A DNA stretch of 64,000 bases from contig NC_016024.1 of assembly GCF_000226295.1 (NCBI RefSeq), positions 1,595,501 to 1,659,500 of the forward strand, written 5' to 3'. The notes below the pieces were generated by a model that saw only the letters and a program-made list of their open reading frames with translations, searched no databases and was not told where the DNA came from. Positions 25,758 to 33,682 of this stretch are shown piece after piece (within the stretch, counting starts at the first letter, position 1; every line of letters starts with the position of its first letter). The translations under genes and the position numbers were made by a program. The stretch comes from Chloracidobacterium thermophilum B. GTDB lineage: Bacteria > Acidobacteriota > Blastocatellia > Chloracidobacteriales > Chloracidobacteriaceae.

Positions 25758-26138
25758 CTACCGGAAATGGCGGATGATGTCGGTAATGGAGACAATGCCG
25801 ATGATTTTTCCGACTTCGACAACCGGCGCACGGGTGAGTTTATGGGCCCGGAGCAGCCGGGCGATGGCGCGAATGTCGTGCAACGGCTCGACAAAGAACA
25901 TGGGTTTCGTCATCACCTGGTGGACGTGCGCCTTGTCGAGGTTGCCACCCGTGGCAATGACCTTATAAACGATGTCGCGGTCAGTAATGATGCCGTGGGC
26001 ATCGTACTCATCGCGTGGCAGGACGATGAGGCAATGGACGCGCGTCTGGTTCATCAACTCCAGGGCCTGCCGCACGGTCGCGTCGCCGGAAATGAAATCA
26101 AAGTCACTGGTCATCAAGTCTTTGGCTCTCATGCCCAT
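25758..26138 (-). CDS. Tandem CBS-domain protein
   Basis: A 126-aa soluble protein made of two CBS domains and nothing else. The first runs DLMTSDFDFISGDATVRQAL to GIITDRDIVYKV; the second runs VMTKPMFFVEPLHDIRAIARLL to GIVSITDIIRHF. Such stand-alone pairs bind adenine nucleotides and act as energy or redox sensors. It lies between a Cys-rich protein gene (44 bp upstream) and nuoJ, so it could tune the neighbouring membrane complex; that is inference. Confidence 0.9.
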   Translation of the reverse strand: MGMRAKDLMTSDFDFISGDATVRQALELMNQTRVHCLIVLPRDEYDAHGIITDRDIVYKVIATGGNLDKAHVHQVMTKPMFFVEPLHDIRAIARLLRAHKLTRAPVVEVGKIIGIVSITDIIRHFR

Positions 26139-26182
26139 GGCTCCAGAACGGCTGGCAGCGGCCGGCGCAGATTGTCGGGCGG

Positions 26183-26482
26183 TCAGCTCTTTTTCTTGAA
26201 CAACTGCTCAAAGGCTTTGCGGGCATCATCCGCAGCCGTGCGGGACTTCGAGGCGCCGGTCAGTGCCACTTTTGTGTTTGGAGCAAAATGCTCGCAATGA
26301 TTGGCGGCAGCCTTGTCGCGTACCGGCTCGGCAATGGGTTCACGGCATTCAAACCGTGCGCCAGCGTCAAAAAAACGACAGTTGCGGCAGCAGTGCAGGT
26401 CGGCGCCACATTCGTTGCAGCGGTCGAGGCGTCCGACCCTCCCCAGCAAACGCACTTCGCGCCCACAGGCGTGGCAAATCAT
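26183..26482 (-). CDS. Cys-rich (zinc-ribbon-like) small protein
   Basis: A 99-aa protein starting MICHACGREV, with nine cysteines in the first 63 residues: CxxC at 3-6, CxxC at 22-25, CC..C at 31-35, then C46 and C63 (NHCEHF). The pattern suggests two small metal-binding knuckles. The C-terminal 35 residues are charged and end in lysines. Its ATG overlaps the stop of the NapH-like gene by four bases (ATGA), so the two are translationally coupled and may form one functional unit. Confidence 0.75.
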   Translation of the reverse strand: MICHACGREVRLLGRVGRLDRCNECGADLHCCRNCRFFDAGARFECREPIAEPVRDKAAANHCEHFAPNTKVALTGASKSRTAADDARKAFEQLFKKKS

Positions 26483-27126
26483 GCAGTTTTCCCCCGGTTG
26501 GTGGTGGCATTGGCAGCGGCCTCAGCAGCAGGCGTCGTGGGACTCACCCGGCGGCGTTTGAGTGTGACGAGGCCCGGCTGCGACGACGCTTGGTGCATCT
26601 TACGGCATCCGTCCACCACCATGCCAAACGGACAGAAGTACCGGCAAGCGCCACGTTTTCCGAGAACGAACACACTGCCGACGACGAAAGCCAGCAGCCC
26701 CAGGTGCAGGGCGTGCGACCACCAGTTTTCGGCATCAAAGCCCATGGAGCTGGTGTGGGCGGTCATGGCATCGCGCCAGAACAGCCAGGCCAGCGGCACC
26801 CACAGGGCAGCCACCACCAGCACGCCGATTTGCGTCCACCGTGGGTTGAACGACACCCGCGCCCTGGCGAAGCGAGCAAAGAGGTCCTGCGCGCCGCCCA
26901 GCCAGCAAATCCAGGCACACACCCACCGGCCTGTGCGCATCGTCAGATAGACCAGCGCCGCCCAGAAAAGAATGCCATAGATGGCCCAGGCCAGGTTCGG
27001 GATGGCCGCGCGGATGAGCAGGACGTGAATGAGCACGAACACCATCTGCGTTGCCAACCGGTACGGCAGCAGGTTGCGCCGGGGTGGCGTGGGCGCGGAC
27101 GTAACGGATGTCGTCACAGAGGCCAT
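26479..27126 (-). CDS. NapH/CcoG-like membrane protein with two CxxxC motifs
   Basis: A 215-aa membrane protein with four probable helices (about 25-45, 48-65, 100-117, 140-157). It carries the two membrane-edge motifs of NapH/CcoG/NosR-type electron-transfer proteins: CAWIC (Cys70, Cys74) and CRYFCP (Cys161, Cys165), with a further Cys174. It lacks the C-terminal ferredoxin-like 4Fe-4S motifs of full-length NapH. The ATG at 27126 (MASVTTSVTS) was chosen because the in-frame region upstream lies in the leader and is not membrane-protein-like. It is coupled to the Cys-rich gene by a 4-bp overlap. Confidence 0.75.
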   Translation of the reverse strand: MASVTTSVTSAPTPPRRNLLPYRLATQMVFVLIHVLLIRAAIPNLAWAIYGILFWAALVYLTMRTGRWVCAWICWLGGAQDLFARFARARVSFNPRWTQIGVLVVAALWVPLAWLFWRDAMTAHTSSMGFDAENWWSHALHLGLLAFVVGSVFVLGKRGACRYFCPFGMVVDGCRKMHQASSQPGLVTLKRRRVSPTTPAAEAAANATTNRGKTA

Positions 27127-27497
27127 GGAAGAACCCAACTTTCTTCGGGAAATGTTGGTTGCCGTCGCCAGGGGGATGGCAACACCACTGAATTTCACAC
27201 TACATTGCGCCCATAAAACTTCAGCAATCCTTTTTCGGAAGGCGTCCAGAGTGCGGGCGGCGGGTACTTCGCCACGGGGCTTCGGTTTCGGCATTTTGCG
27301 TTCATCGCCTGGATGGTGCTGATTGGGCAGGACTGGGATGGTGTCGGAAACCTGTCGGGCAGGAAGTCAAAAAAATCCAAACTTTTCCGTGCCCGGTCGC
27401 CTCTCTCAAACAAACACAACGGCTTTACCTGGCCGCCAGGTCTCCTTCTCCCTGCAGGGTGTAGAGACCCACGGCCACGTCTTCAGGAGACAACGTC
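27127..27497. other. Divergent intergenic region, no gene seen
   Basis: 371 bp between the leftward NapH-like gene and the rightward DUF1800 gene. It must carry both promoters, but I find no convincing -35/-10 pair. TTCAGGAGACAACGTC directly before the DUF1800 ATG is its ribosome-binding site. No tRNA, repeat or strong hairpin was recognised. Confidence 0.6.
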
Positions 27498-29201
27498 ATG
27501 ATCTCGGCTACTGCTTCCTACGCCTGGTGTCATTGGTTCGAGGGGTTTACCGGCCTCAGTAACCAGACCACCAGCGATGATCCGCCTCTGTATCAGGACA
27601 CAACCAAGGCGGCAGGCGTTCCTGACCGTCCACCACTTGAAGTCATTGCAGCCAACCGCATGGGGTTTGGGCCGCGTCCCGGCGATCTCGACCGCATTCG
27701 GACCATCGGATTCAGGGCATACGTTGAAGAGCAGCTTCATCCAAATGACGCCGACGATGCCCTCTTTCTGGCCAAGCGCCAGAGCGCCCGCCTGCGCATC
27801 AGCTACTCAGCCGGTGATGGTTATCCGGCACTCGATGAACTGCGCCCTCTCACCGCGCTCAACAAGCCGCTGAGTGAGTTATGGCGGCTGGGTGATTTCA
27901 GTATTCCCATGGGCTTTCCCGAACGGACGCGCCCGCTGGAAGAAGTCCGCGCGGAAACGGTGCTGCGGGCCGTGTACAGCAAGTGGCAACTCCGGGAAGT
28001 CCTGGTGGACTTCTGGCACGACCACTTCAACGTGGATGCGCGCACCAACGGCCGCATTTATGCCACCTGGCCCATCTACAACCGCCTGTTCCGGCAGCAT
28101 GCCTTTGGCAACTTCCGGGTTCTGCTCGAAGAAGTCACCAAGAGCATTGCCATGATGTACTACCTGAACCTGGTCAGCAGCCGGAACACCGCCCCCAACA
28201 AGAACTTTGCCCGTGAGTTGCTTGAACTTCACACGCTGGGCGCACGCAACTACTTCCCCAACGCGGCCGATGCGCCGGTGTTCCCCAGCGGACAGATGTC
28301 CACCGGTTACACGGAAAACGATGTCAACCAGATTGCAGCCGCGCTGACCGGATGGACTATTGCTGCCGGGCAGCGGGTGGGGAGTACCACTTTGCCCAAC
28401 ACCGGGCAGTTTATTTTCGTCCCCCAGTGGAACGACCCAGCAGCGCGTACGGTCCTCAACGTACCCATTCCGGCCGCCACATCGTCCAACCCGATGATCC
28501 AGGGGCAGCGCATCCTGGACCTGCTGGCGGCCAACCCAAGCACGGCGATCTTTGTGTGCAGCAAGCTCTGCCGCCGACTCATCGCCGATAACCCGCCTCC
28601 CAGCGTCATCAAACAGGCGGTTGTCACCTGGCGGGAGAACCTGTCCGCCCCCGACCAGCTTGGGCGGGTCGTGCGCACCATTCTGCTGTCGCCGGAATTC
28701 GCGGAAACGTGGGGGCAGAAAACCAAGCGGCCGTTTGACTACATGATGTCGTTCCTGCGCGCGATAGATGCCAATCTGGTTGACAACGGGGGGAGTTATA
28801 CCCCCTACAACCTTGTGACCGAAGCCGGTCAGCAGCTTTTTGCCTGGCCGCCACCAAACGGGTTCCCCGATGTCAGTGCCTACTGGCTCAACACCAATAC
28901 CTTCCGCGCAAGCTGGCGGAATGTGCTTGTCACCCTGACCAACGGCTACTCATCTATCCAGCACAACCTGCGCGCCAGCCTGCCCTCCGGTGTGACGACC
29001 ACCCGCCAGATCGTGGATTTCTTCATTGCGCGCATCATGGGACGGCCCGTGCGGCCGGAAGTGTACAACGAGCTTATCGAGTACCTGCGCGGCAGCGCAC
29101 CCCCGGATGCGCCGCCATCGGGCACGACGGCAGAAGTGACCAACCGCATCAACCTGACCGTGGCACGCCTGTGCGTGTCGCCGGATTTCTGGTGGCGATA
29201 A
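27498..29201 (+). CDS. DUF1800 family protein
   Basis: A 567-aa protein of the DUF1800 family, with its recognisable core: NRMGFGPRPGDLDRI, LVDFWHDHFNVDARTNG (the WHxHF motif), NKNFARELLELHTLGARNYF and YTENDVNQIAAALTGWTI. Known families of this type are usually exported and almost always followed by a DUF1501 gene, as here. No standard signal peptide is apparent at this start, which is supported by AGGAGA at 27488-27493. The pair has no established biochemical role. Confidence 0.9.
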   Translation: MISATASYAWCHWFEGFTGLSNQTTSDDPPLYQDTTKAAGVPDRPPLEVIAANRMGFGPRPGDLDRIRTIGFRAYVEEQLHPNDADDALFLAKRQSARLRISYSAGDGYPALDELRPLTALNKPLSELWRLGDFSIPMGFPERTRPLEEVRAETVLRAVYSKWQLREVLVDFWHDHFNVDARTNGRIYATWPIYNRLFRQHAFGNFRVLLEEVTKSIAMMYYLNLVSSRNTAPNKNFARELLELHTLGARNYFPNAADAPVFPSGQMSTGYTENDVNQIAAALTGWTIAAGQRVGSTTLPNTGQFIFVPQWNDPAARTVLNVPIPAATSSNPMIQGQRILDLLAANPSTAIFVCSKLCRRLIADNPPPSVIKQAVVTWRENLSAPDQLGRVVRTILLSPEFAETWGQKTKRPFDYMMSFLRAIDANLVDNGGSYTPYNLVTEAGQQLFAWPPPNGFPDVSAYWLNTNTFRASWRNVLVTLTNGYSSIQHNLRASLPSGVTTTRQIVDFFIARIMGRPVRPEVYNELIEYLRGSAPPDAPPSGTTAEVTNRINLTVARLCVSPDFWWR

Positions 29202-29226
29202 GCCGAGAACAGAAAAGGAGCCAAGT

Positions 29227-30516
29227 ATGCCCCTTACAAGACGCCAATTCGTTGTCGGTTCGAGTCTGACAGCGGCCTATGCCGCCAGCGGTGTGGCCCG
29301 CATCGGGGGACTGGTTTACGGCCAGACCAGTGGCGTCAATGACATTCTTGTGGTGCTCTACCTGCGCGGTGGAATTGACGGCCTGAATTTCGCGGCACCA
29401 GTCAATGAGCCGAACTATGTGGCTTCGCGGTCCAATCTCCGCCTGCGCGAAAGCGGCACGGACGCCGGACTGCCACTCGCGAATCCCATCGGGAACGGGA
29501 TTGACTTCCGGCTGCACCCAAGCGCCCGGCCGTTGCTTGATGTGTATCAGGCGGGCGCGCTGGCGATTGTTCATGCGGTAGGGTTGACGGTAGCCAACCG
29601 GAGCCACTTTGACGCCCAGAGCCTGATGGAAGGCGGTGTACCTTCCTCGCGCCAGCCGACCGGGTGGCTTACGCGCCATATCACCACTTCCGGCGGCCAG
29701 AGCGGGGCGATCCCCACGGTGGCGGCATCCAACAGTCTGCCCGGTTCGTTGATTGGCAGTGGCAGCGCCATTGCGATGCCCAACCTGACCAACTTTGCCC
29801 TGCCGGGCGATCCGACCATCTTTCCGGCGATGACGCGGATGTACAGCGGCACGACGCCGCTCCACATGGCTGGCTTCAATGCCATCAGTGCCATCCAGAA
29901 CGTCAACAATGCCATTGGGCGGCCGCCAACGGGAGGGGCACTCCCGGCCTACAGCCCGGAAAATGGGGCAAGCTACGCCCAGCCGGAAACGCAGACCGGC
30001 TCGCTGGGCAGTGCGCTGATCACCATTGCGCGGCTCATCAAGCTCGACATCGGCCTGCGGATTGCAACGCTCGATGTCGGCGGCTGGGACACCCACAACA
30101 ACCAGGGACTGACCACCGGCACGTATGCGACGAATGTGGACTCGCTGGCGCGCAACCTGCTGGCGTTTTACAACGACATGGTGCGCTATCGGCAGCGGGT
30201 CACGCTGGTGGCGATGAGCGAGTTCGGCCGGACGCTGCGGGAAAACCAGAGCGGGGGCACTGACCACGGACGGGCATCAATTATGCTGGTTCTGGGCGGC
30301 GCAGTGAATGGCGGAAGAATGTATGGGACGTGGCCAGGTCTGGCCAGCCAGGCATTGGACGGCGGAGACCTGGCGGTGACGACGGACTACCGGCAGGTGC
30401 TGGCAGAGATTGTCGTCCGGCGCCTGCGGAATCCGCAGTTGAGTGCGGTATTTCCAGGCCTTGGGAACTATCGTCCGCTGGGTATCGTCCAGGGCAGCGA
30501 TCTGCCCACCACATAA
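29227..30516 (+). CDS. DUF1501 family protein, Tat-type signal
   Basis: A 429-aa protein beginning MPLTRRQFVVGSS, a twin-arginine signal, followed by the DUF1501 core: VVLYLRGGIDGLNFAAPVNE, FRLHPSARPLLDVYQAGALA, VGLTVANRSHFDAQSLMEGG, LDVGGWDTHNNQG, MSEFGRTLREN and GTDHGRASIMLVLGGAVNGG. The fold is related to alkaline phosphatase/sulfatase enzymes; the Asp/His-containing segments resemble their metal ligands. It is 25 bp downstream of DUF1800, with AAAGGAG before its ATG. It probably folds in the cytoplasm and is exported with a cofactor. Confidence 0.92.
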   Translation: MPLTRRQFVVGSSLTAAYAASGVARIGGLVYGQTSGVNDILVVLYLRGGIDGLNFAAPVNEPNYVASRSNLRLRESGTDAGLPLANPIGNGIDFRLHPSARPLLDVYQAGALAIVHAVGLTVANRSHFDAQSLMEGGVPSSRQPTGWLTRHITTSGGQSGAIPTVAASNSLPGSLIGSGSAIAMPNLTNFALPGDPTIFPAMTRMYSGTTPLHMAGFNAISAIQNVNNAIGRPPTGGALPAYSPENGASYAQPETQTGSLGSALITIARLIKLDIGLRIATLDVGGWDTHNNQGLTTGTYATNVDSLARNLLAFYNDMVRYRQRVTLVAMSEFGRTLRENQSGGTDHGRASIMLVLGGAVNGGRMYGTWPGLASQALDGGDLAVTTDYRQVLAEIVVRRLRNPQLSAVFPGLGNYRPLGIVQGSDLPTT

Positions 30517-30520
30517 CCAG

Positions 30521-30615
30521 AGAGGGCGGGCGTCACCCTGGGAGGGCGGGCGTCCCGCCCGCGTGAAACAGGCGGGCGGGACGCCCGCCCTCCCAAGGAC
30601 GCCCGCGCTCCCAGG
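30521..30615. repeat. GC-rich inverted repeat, second copy of the GGGAGGGCGGGC family
   Basis: A perfect 22-bp inverted repeat (30541-30562 and 30572-30593, GGAGGGCGGGCG in one arm) with a 9-base loop, flanked by partial units on both sides. It fills the gap between the convergent DUF1501 and TolC genes, so it may act as a bidirectional terminator despite having no T-run. Confidence 0.88.
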
Positions 30616-30616
30616 T

Positions 30617-32167
30617 TTAGAACTGCATCGTGGCGAGGCGGAGTGCGGCCCGCGCCTGTTCGTACTCCGCCTGCACGTCAATCAACTTGTTGCGGGCTTC
30701 CGCTGTGGCGCGTTCACGCTGGTTGACCAGAAACAGCGAGCTGTCACCGAGCATGAAACGTTGGTTTTCGCCCCGCTCCAGAACAATCGCAGCTTCAAGT
30801 TCGCGTTTCGTGGCGAGATACCGCTGCCAGGCGGTATTGATGGCCGAGGCGGTGTCGTAGATTTCGGTCATAATCTGCTGGCGCAGCGTCCGTTCTTCGA
30901 GATCGAGCTTCTGGAGCTTCAACTGCGCCTGGGCAATCCGCCCATCGGCCGTCCGCTGCCGCAGAGGGAGTTCAAAAATCACGCCGGCTTTGAGCGTCGT
31001 TCCAATGCCCCCGGGCCCGGCATCGCGTCCCGGCACAAGCGCCAGGTCGAGAATGGGACGCCGTTGGTTGCGGGCCAGCTCAAGGTCCAACCGCACCGTG
31101 TCCTTCAGGACAGCAATGGCCTGCAACTCCGGGCGGCGCTGAAGCGCCAGCGCAATGGCATCGTTGATTTCAGCCGCCGTGATTTCCGTTGGCTCAAGTT
31201 GCAGGCTGACATCGAGTACACTGCCTTCGTCTGGCGGCGGCTGGGTCGTGACATCATCCAGCCACAGGGAAAGAGAAAGCTTGAACTGCGCCTTCTGGAA
31301 GTCACGCTCGGCTTTGGCCAGTGCCGCCTGGCGACGCTGCACTTCCTGCTCGGCTTCGACGGCGTCAATAGGCGGGAGGTCGCCGACAACTGTACGCTGC
31401 CGGATGGCGTCGTTGCGGATTTCAGCCAGTTTGAGCAGGTTGCGCGCCACATCCAACCGGCGCTTGGCGGCGACCCAGTCCCAGTAGTCATCGGCCGCCT
31501 TGCGGAACAGCTCCAGGCGGGTTTGCACGACGGCAATATCCGCCTGGGATTCGCCCAGAAAAGCCTGCCGCTCCCCGACGGATTTTTCATTGATGCGGAA
31601 ATCCCGGAAAAGCGGCACTTTGAGACCAAACTCGTAGGTGCCGAAATCCCCGGTGGCAGAAAGCGGAGACTTGGTCGCGCCCAGATTGAGATTCGAGGAC
31701 GCAAAGAATTTGATCCCGGAGCGGGTCAGGAAGTTGACTTCCGTCCCAATGCCAAAGGCCTCCGATACTTTTCCCCGTTTGGAGGCGCTGTTGTAACGCA
31801 GGTAGTCAGTCGAAATGGACAGGATGGGATCAAAAGCCCCCTGTTTCTCAATGCGCTTCGCCGTGGCGACACGGCGTTCGATGACGGAGCCACGCAGTTT
31901 TGGGTGCTGGTTCTCAATGATTTGAAAAACACGCTCCAGAAGCAGCGGCGGCGCACCGCCCGGGCCGGGAGTTGGTGCACCGGTGCGGCGTCCCGATTGC
32001 GGATCAGGTCCGGCATGGGCGACGGCAGCAGCCAAGCGGCGTTCATCCTCGGTTGGGGACACAACGATACCCGGCAGGGGGGCCTGCGCCCAGGCCGCTG
32101 ACGCACAGCCGCCGCCCAGCCATATCCCCAGCCAGGCCACAGCGCCAAACCACAGCTTACTTGTCAT
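30617..32167 (-). CDS. TolC-family outer-membrane efflux protein
   Basis: A 516-aa outer-membrane channel protein. A signal peptide with possible lipobox (LGGGCAS) is followed by an extended Pro/Gly linker, then long amphipathic helices of the OEP type with two repeats (for example FRKAADDYWDWVAAKRRLDVARNLLKL, cited in part as DDYWDWVAAKRRLDVA, and RQQIMTEIYDTASAINTAW). The ATG at 32167 overlaps the 3' end of the HlyD gene by 11 bp. It is the third gene of a leftward ABC-HlyD-TolC cassette and would form the exit duct of a type I exporter. Confidence 0.9.
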   Translation of the reverse strand: MTSKLWFGAVAWLGIWLGGGCASAAWAQAPLPGIVVSPTEDERRLAAAVAHAGPDPQSGRRTGAPTPGPGGAPPLLLERVFQIIENQHPKLRGSVIERRVATAKRIEKQGAFDPILSISTDYLRYNSASKRGKVSEAFGIGTEVNFLTRSGIKFFASSNLNLGATKSPLSATGDFGTYEFGLKVPLFRDFRINEKSVGERQAFLGESQADIAVVQTRLELFRKAADDYWDWVAAKRRLDVARNLLKLAEIRNDAIRQRTVVGDLPPIDAVEAEQEVQRRQAALAKAERDFQKAQFKLSLSLWLDDVTTQPPPDEGSVLDVSLQLEPTEITAAEINDAIALALQRRPELQAIAVLKDTVRLDLELARNQRRPILDLALVPGRDAGPGGIGTTLKAGVIFELPLRQRTADGRIAQAQLKLQKLDLEERTLRQQIMTEIYDTASAINTAWQRYLATKRELEAAIVLERGENQRFMLGDSSLFLVNQRERATAEARNKLIDVQAEYEQARAALRLATMQF

Positions 32168-33650
32168 CTTTGTCCCCGTCGTCGTCTTTGCCGGACTTGC
32201 CCTTGGCTTTGACCTTGTCCTTGTCGTCCTTGGGCTTTTTCTTTCTTTCGATGGGATTGCGGTCAAACATCGGCGGGAAGCCGTTGAACTGCCGCCACAG
32301 CTCAAACCCAAGCGACACCACCCGGAGCATCACCCAGCCCGTCACCTGGGTTCCCGGACGAAGAATGGTCGGGTCGGGCCAGGGATCATCCTTGCCGAGA
32401 TTGATGGCGTCGTAGTCGGGTCGGATGAGGAGACGAAAGCGACTGAGTCCGTCATCCACGGAATCTATGGAGACGACGCGCCCGCCAAACGTGCCAATGG
32501 CCACCGAAGGCCAGCCGACAAACTGTACAGCCGGAAAGCCCTCAAACTGCAGGCGTACCGGATCGCCAAGCCGCACCAGTGGGGCGTCGAAGTCACTGAT
32601 CAGCAGTTCCACGGCCTGCTCCTCCTCTTTCATCTGGGGAATCAGGACGCAGAGGACATCGCCCGACTTGAGGGTTTCGGTTTCACCGACGGCCCGCAGT
32701 TGGGTCACCTGCCCTGCGCGTGGCGCGATGACCTGCCGCTGCTGGATGCGCTCGCGGAAGTTCTGAATTTCGATGTCGAGCTTTTGAATGCTGTTACTGA
32801 GGGAGGCAATGGTTTCCTGCGCCGAGGCGTACGAGCTTTGGGCGCTGCTCAGGGTAGCCAGCGTGTCATTTTCAACCCGGCGGGCATCAAGTTCCCCCAC
32901 CTTCGTGTCACGAATGGCGGCGTCGAGCAGGGCTTGCAGGCGGATGACATCAGCGCGTGATGTCTCCACGGTCTGCCGGGCCAACTCGAAGTCGCGGTCT
33001 GAACGGAGACCCGGTTGGATGATCCAGTTGCCATCAGCGTCTTTTTTTCCTTTGTTGAGGTCACGAATCCGCTCGAAGTTGAGTTCATCGGCCAGAAGTT
33101 TCTGCTTGGCCGCTTCCAGTGCCTGCTCAGCCGAGCGGAGGCGGTCGGCGGCCTGCCGTGCCCGCTCCTCAGCCGCCGGGATAGCAAGGTTGCGCGACTG
33201 TTCGAGCGCCTTGATCTGCTGAAGCAGAGCGGCGGCACGGGACTGGGCCGCTTCCCGCTGGGCAATCAGAAACTCACGCTGGCGCTCCAGGCGTTCAAGC
33301 TGATTCGGGTCAAGAAACTTCGAATCAATCTCGGCAATTTCGGCAATGACGGTCCCGGCTTCAACAAAATCACCTTCCTTGACTTTCCATCCCTTGAGGC
33401 GGCCGGGTATCTGCGCCTGAACGTTCTGGGGGCGGTCATTTGGTGAAAACACGATTATCTGCCCAACACCAGTGATGGATTGCTGCCAGGGAACATAAAT
33501 CAGCGCAAGGACAAGCAGGATCAGAAACAGCACCAGGATAAGCGCCAGCGGGCGCGCCGGCCGCGGCGACTCAACCAACTGCAAAGCCTGTGGTTTGGAC
33601 GACGGCAACGTGGCCGGGATCGCTTTCAGTTGACGCGCAGGTTGTGCCAT
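32157..33650 (-). CDS. HlyD-family membrane fusion protein
   Basis: A 497-aa periplasmic adaptor. One N-terminal membrane helix (about residues 33-53, LALILVLFLILLVLALIYV) is followed by a biotinyl-lipoyl-like half (VQAQIPGRLKGWKVKEGDFV), a long coiled coil of about 200 residues, the second lipoyl half (APRAGQVTQLRAVGETETLKSG) and a beta-barrel domain. The C-terminus is a highly charged Lys/Asp tail (KDDDGDKDDK). It connects the ABC transporter encoded upstream with the TolC protein encoded downstream. Confidence 0.9.
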   Translation of the reverse strand: MAQPARQLKAIPATLPSSKPQALQLVESPRPARPLALILVLFLILLVLALIYVPWQQSITGVGQIIVFSPNDRPQNVQAQIPGRLKGWKVKEGDFVEAGTVIAEIAEIDSKFLDPNQLERLERQREFLIAQREAAQSRAAALLQQIKALEQSRNLAIPAAEERARQAADRLRSAEQALEAAKQKLLADELNFERIRDLNKGKKDADGNWIIQPGLRSDRDFELARQTVETSRADVIRLQALLDAAIRDTKVGELDARRVENDTLATLSSAQSSYASAQETIASLSNSIQKLDIEIQNFRERIQQRQVIAPRAGQVTQLRAVGETETLKSGDVLCVLIPQMKEEEQAVELLISDFDAPLVRLGDPVRLQFEGFPAVQFVGWPSVAIGTFGGRVVSIDSVDDGLSRFRLLIRPDYDAINLGKDDPWPDPTILRPGTQVTGWVMLRVVSLGFELWRQFNGFPPMFDRNPIERKKKPKDDKDKVKAKGKSGKDDDGDKDDK

Positions 33651-33682
33651 GGCGTGCGGTTTCCTCCCTCAAGAGATGGGGC

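Noticed and set aside
32168-32311. Upstream extension of the TolC-family protein
   Set aside because: It overlaps the HlyD-family gene and encodes a basic Ser/Arg-rich stretch before a clear signal peptide; the start at 32167 is preferred.
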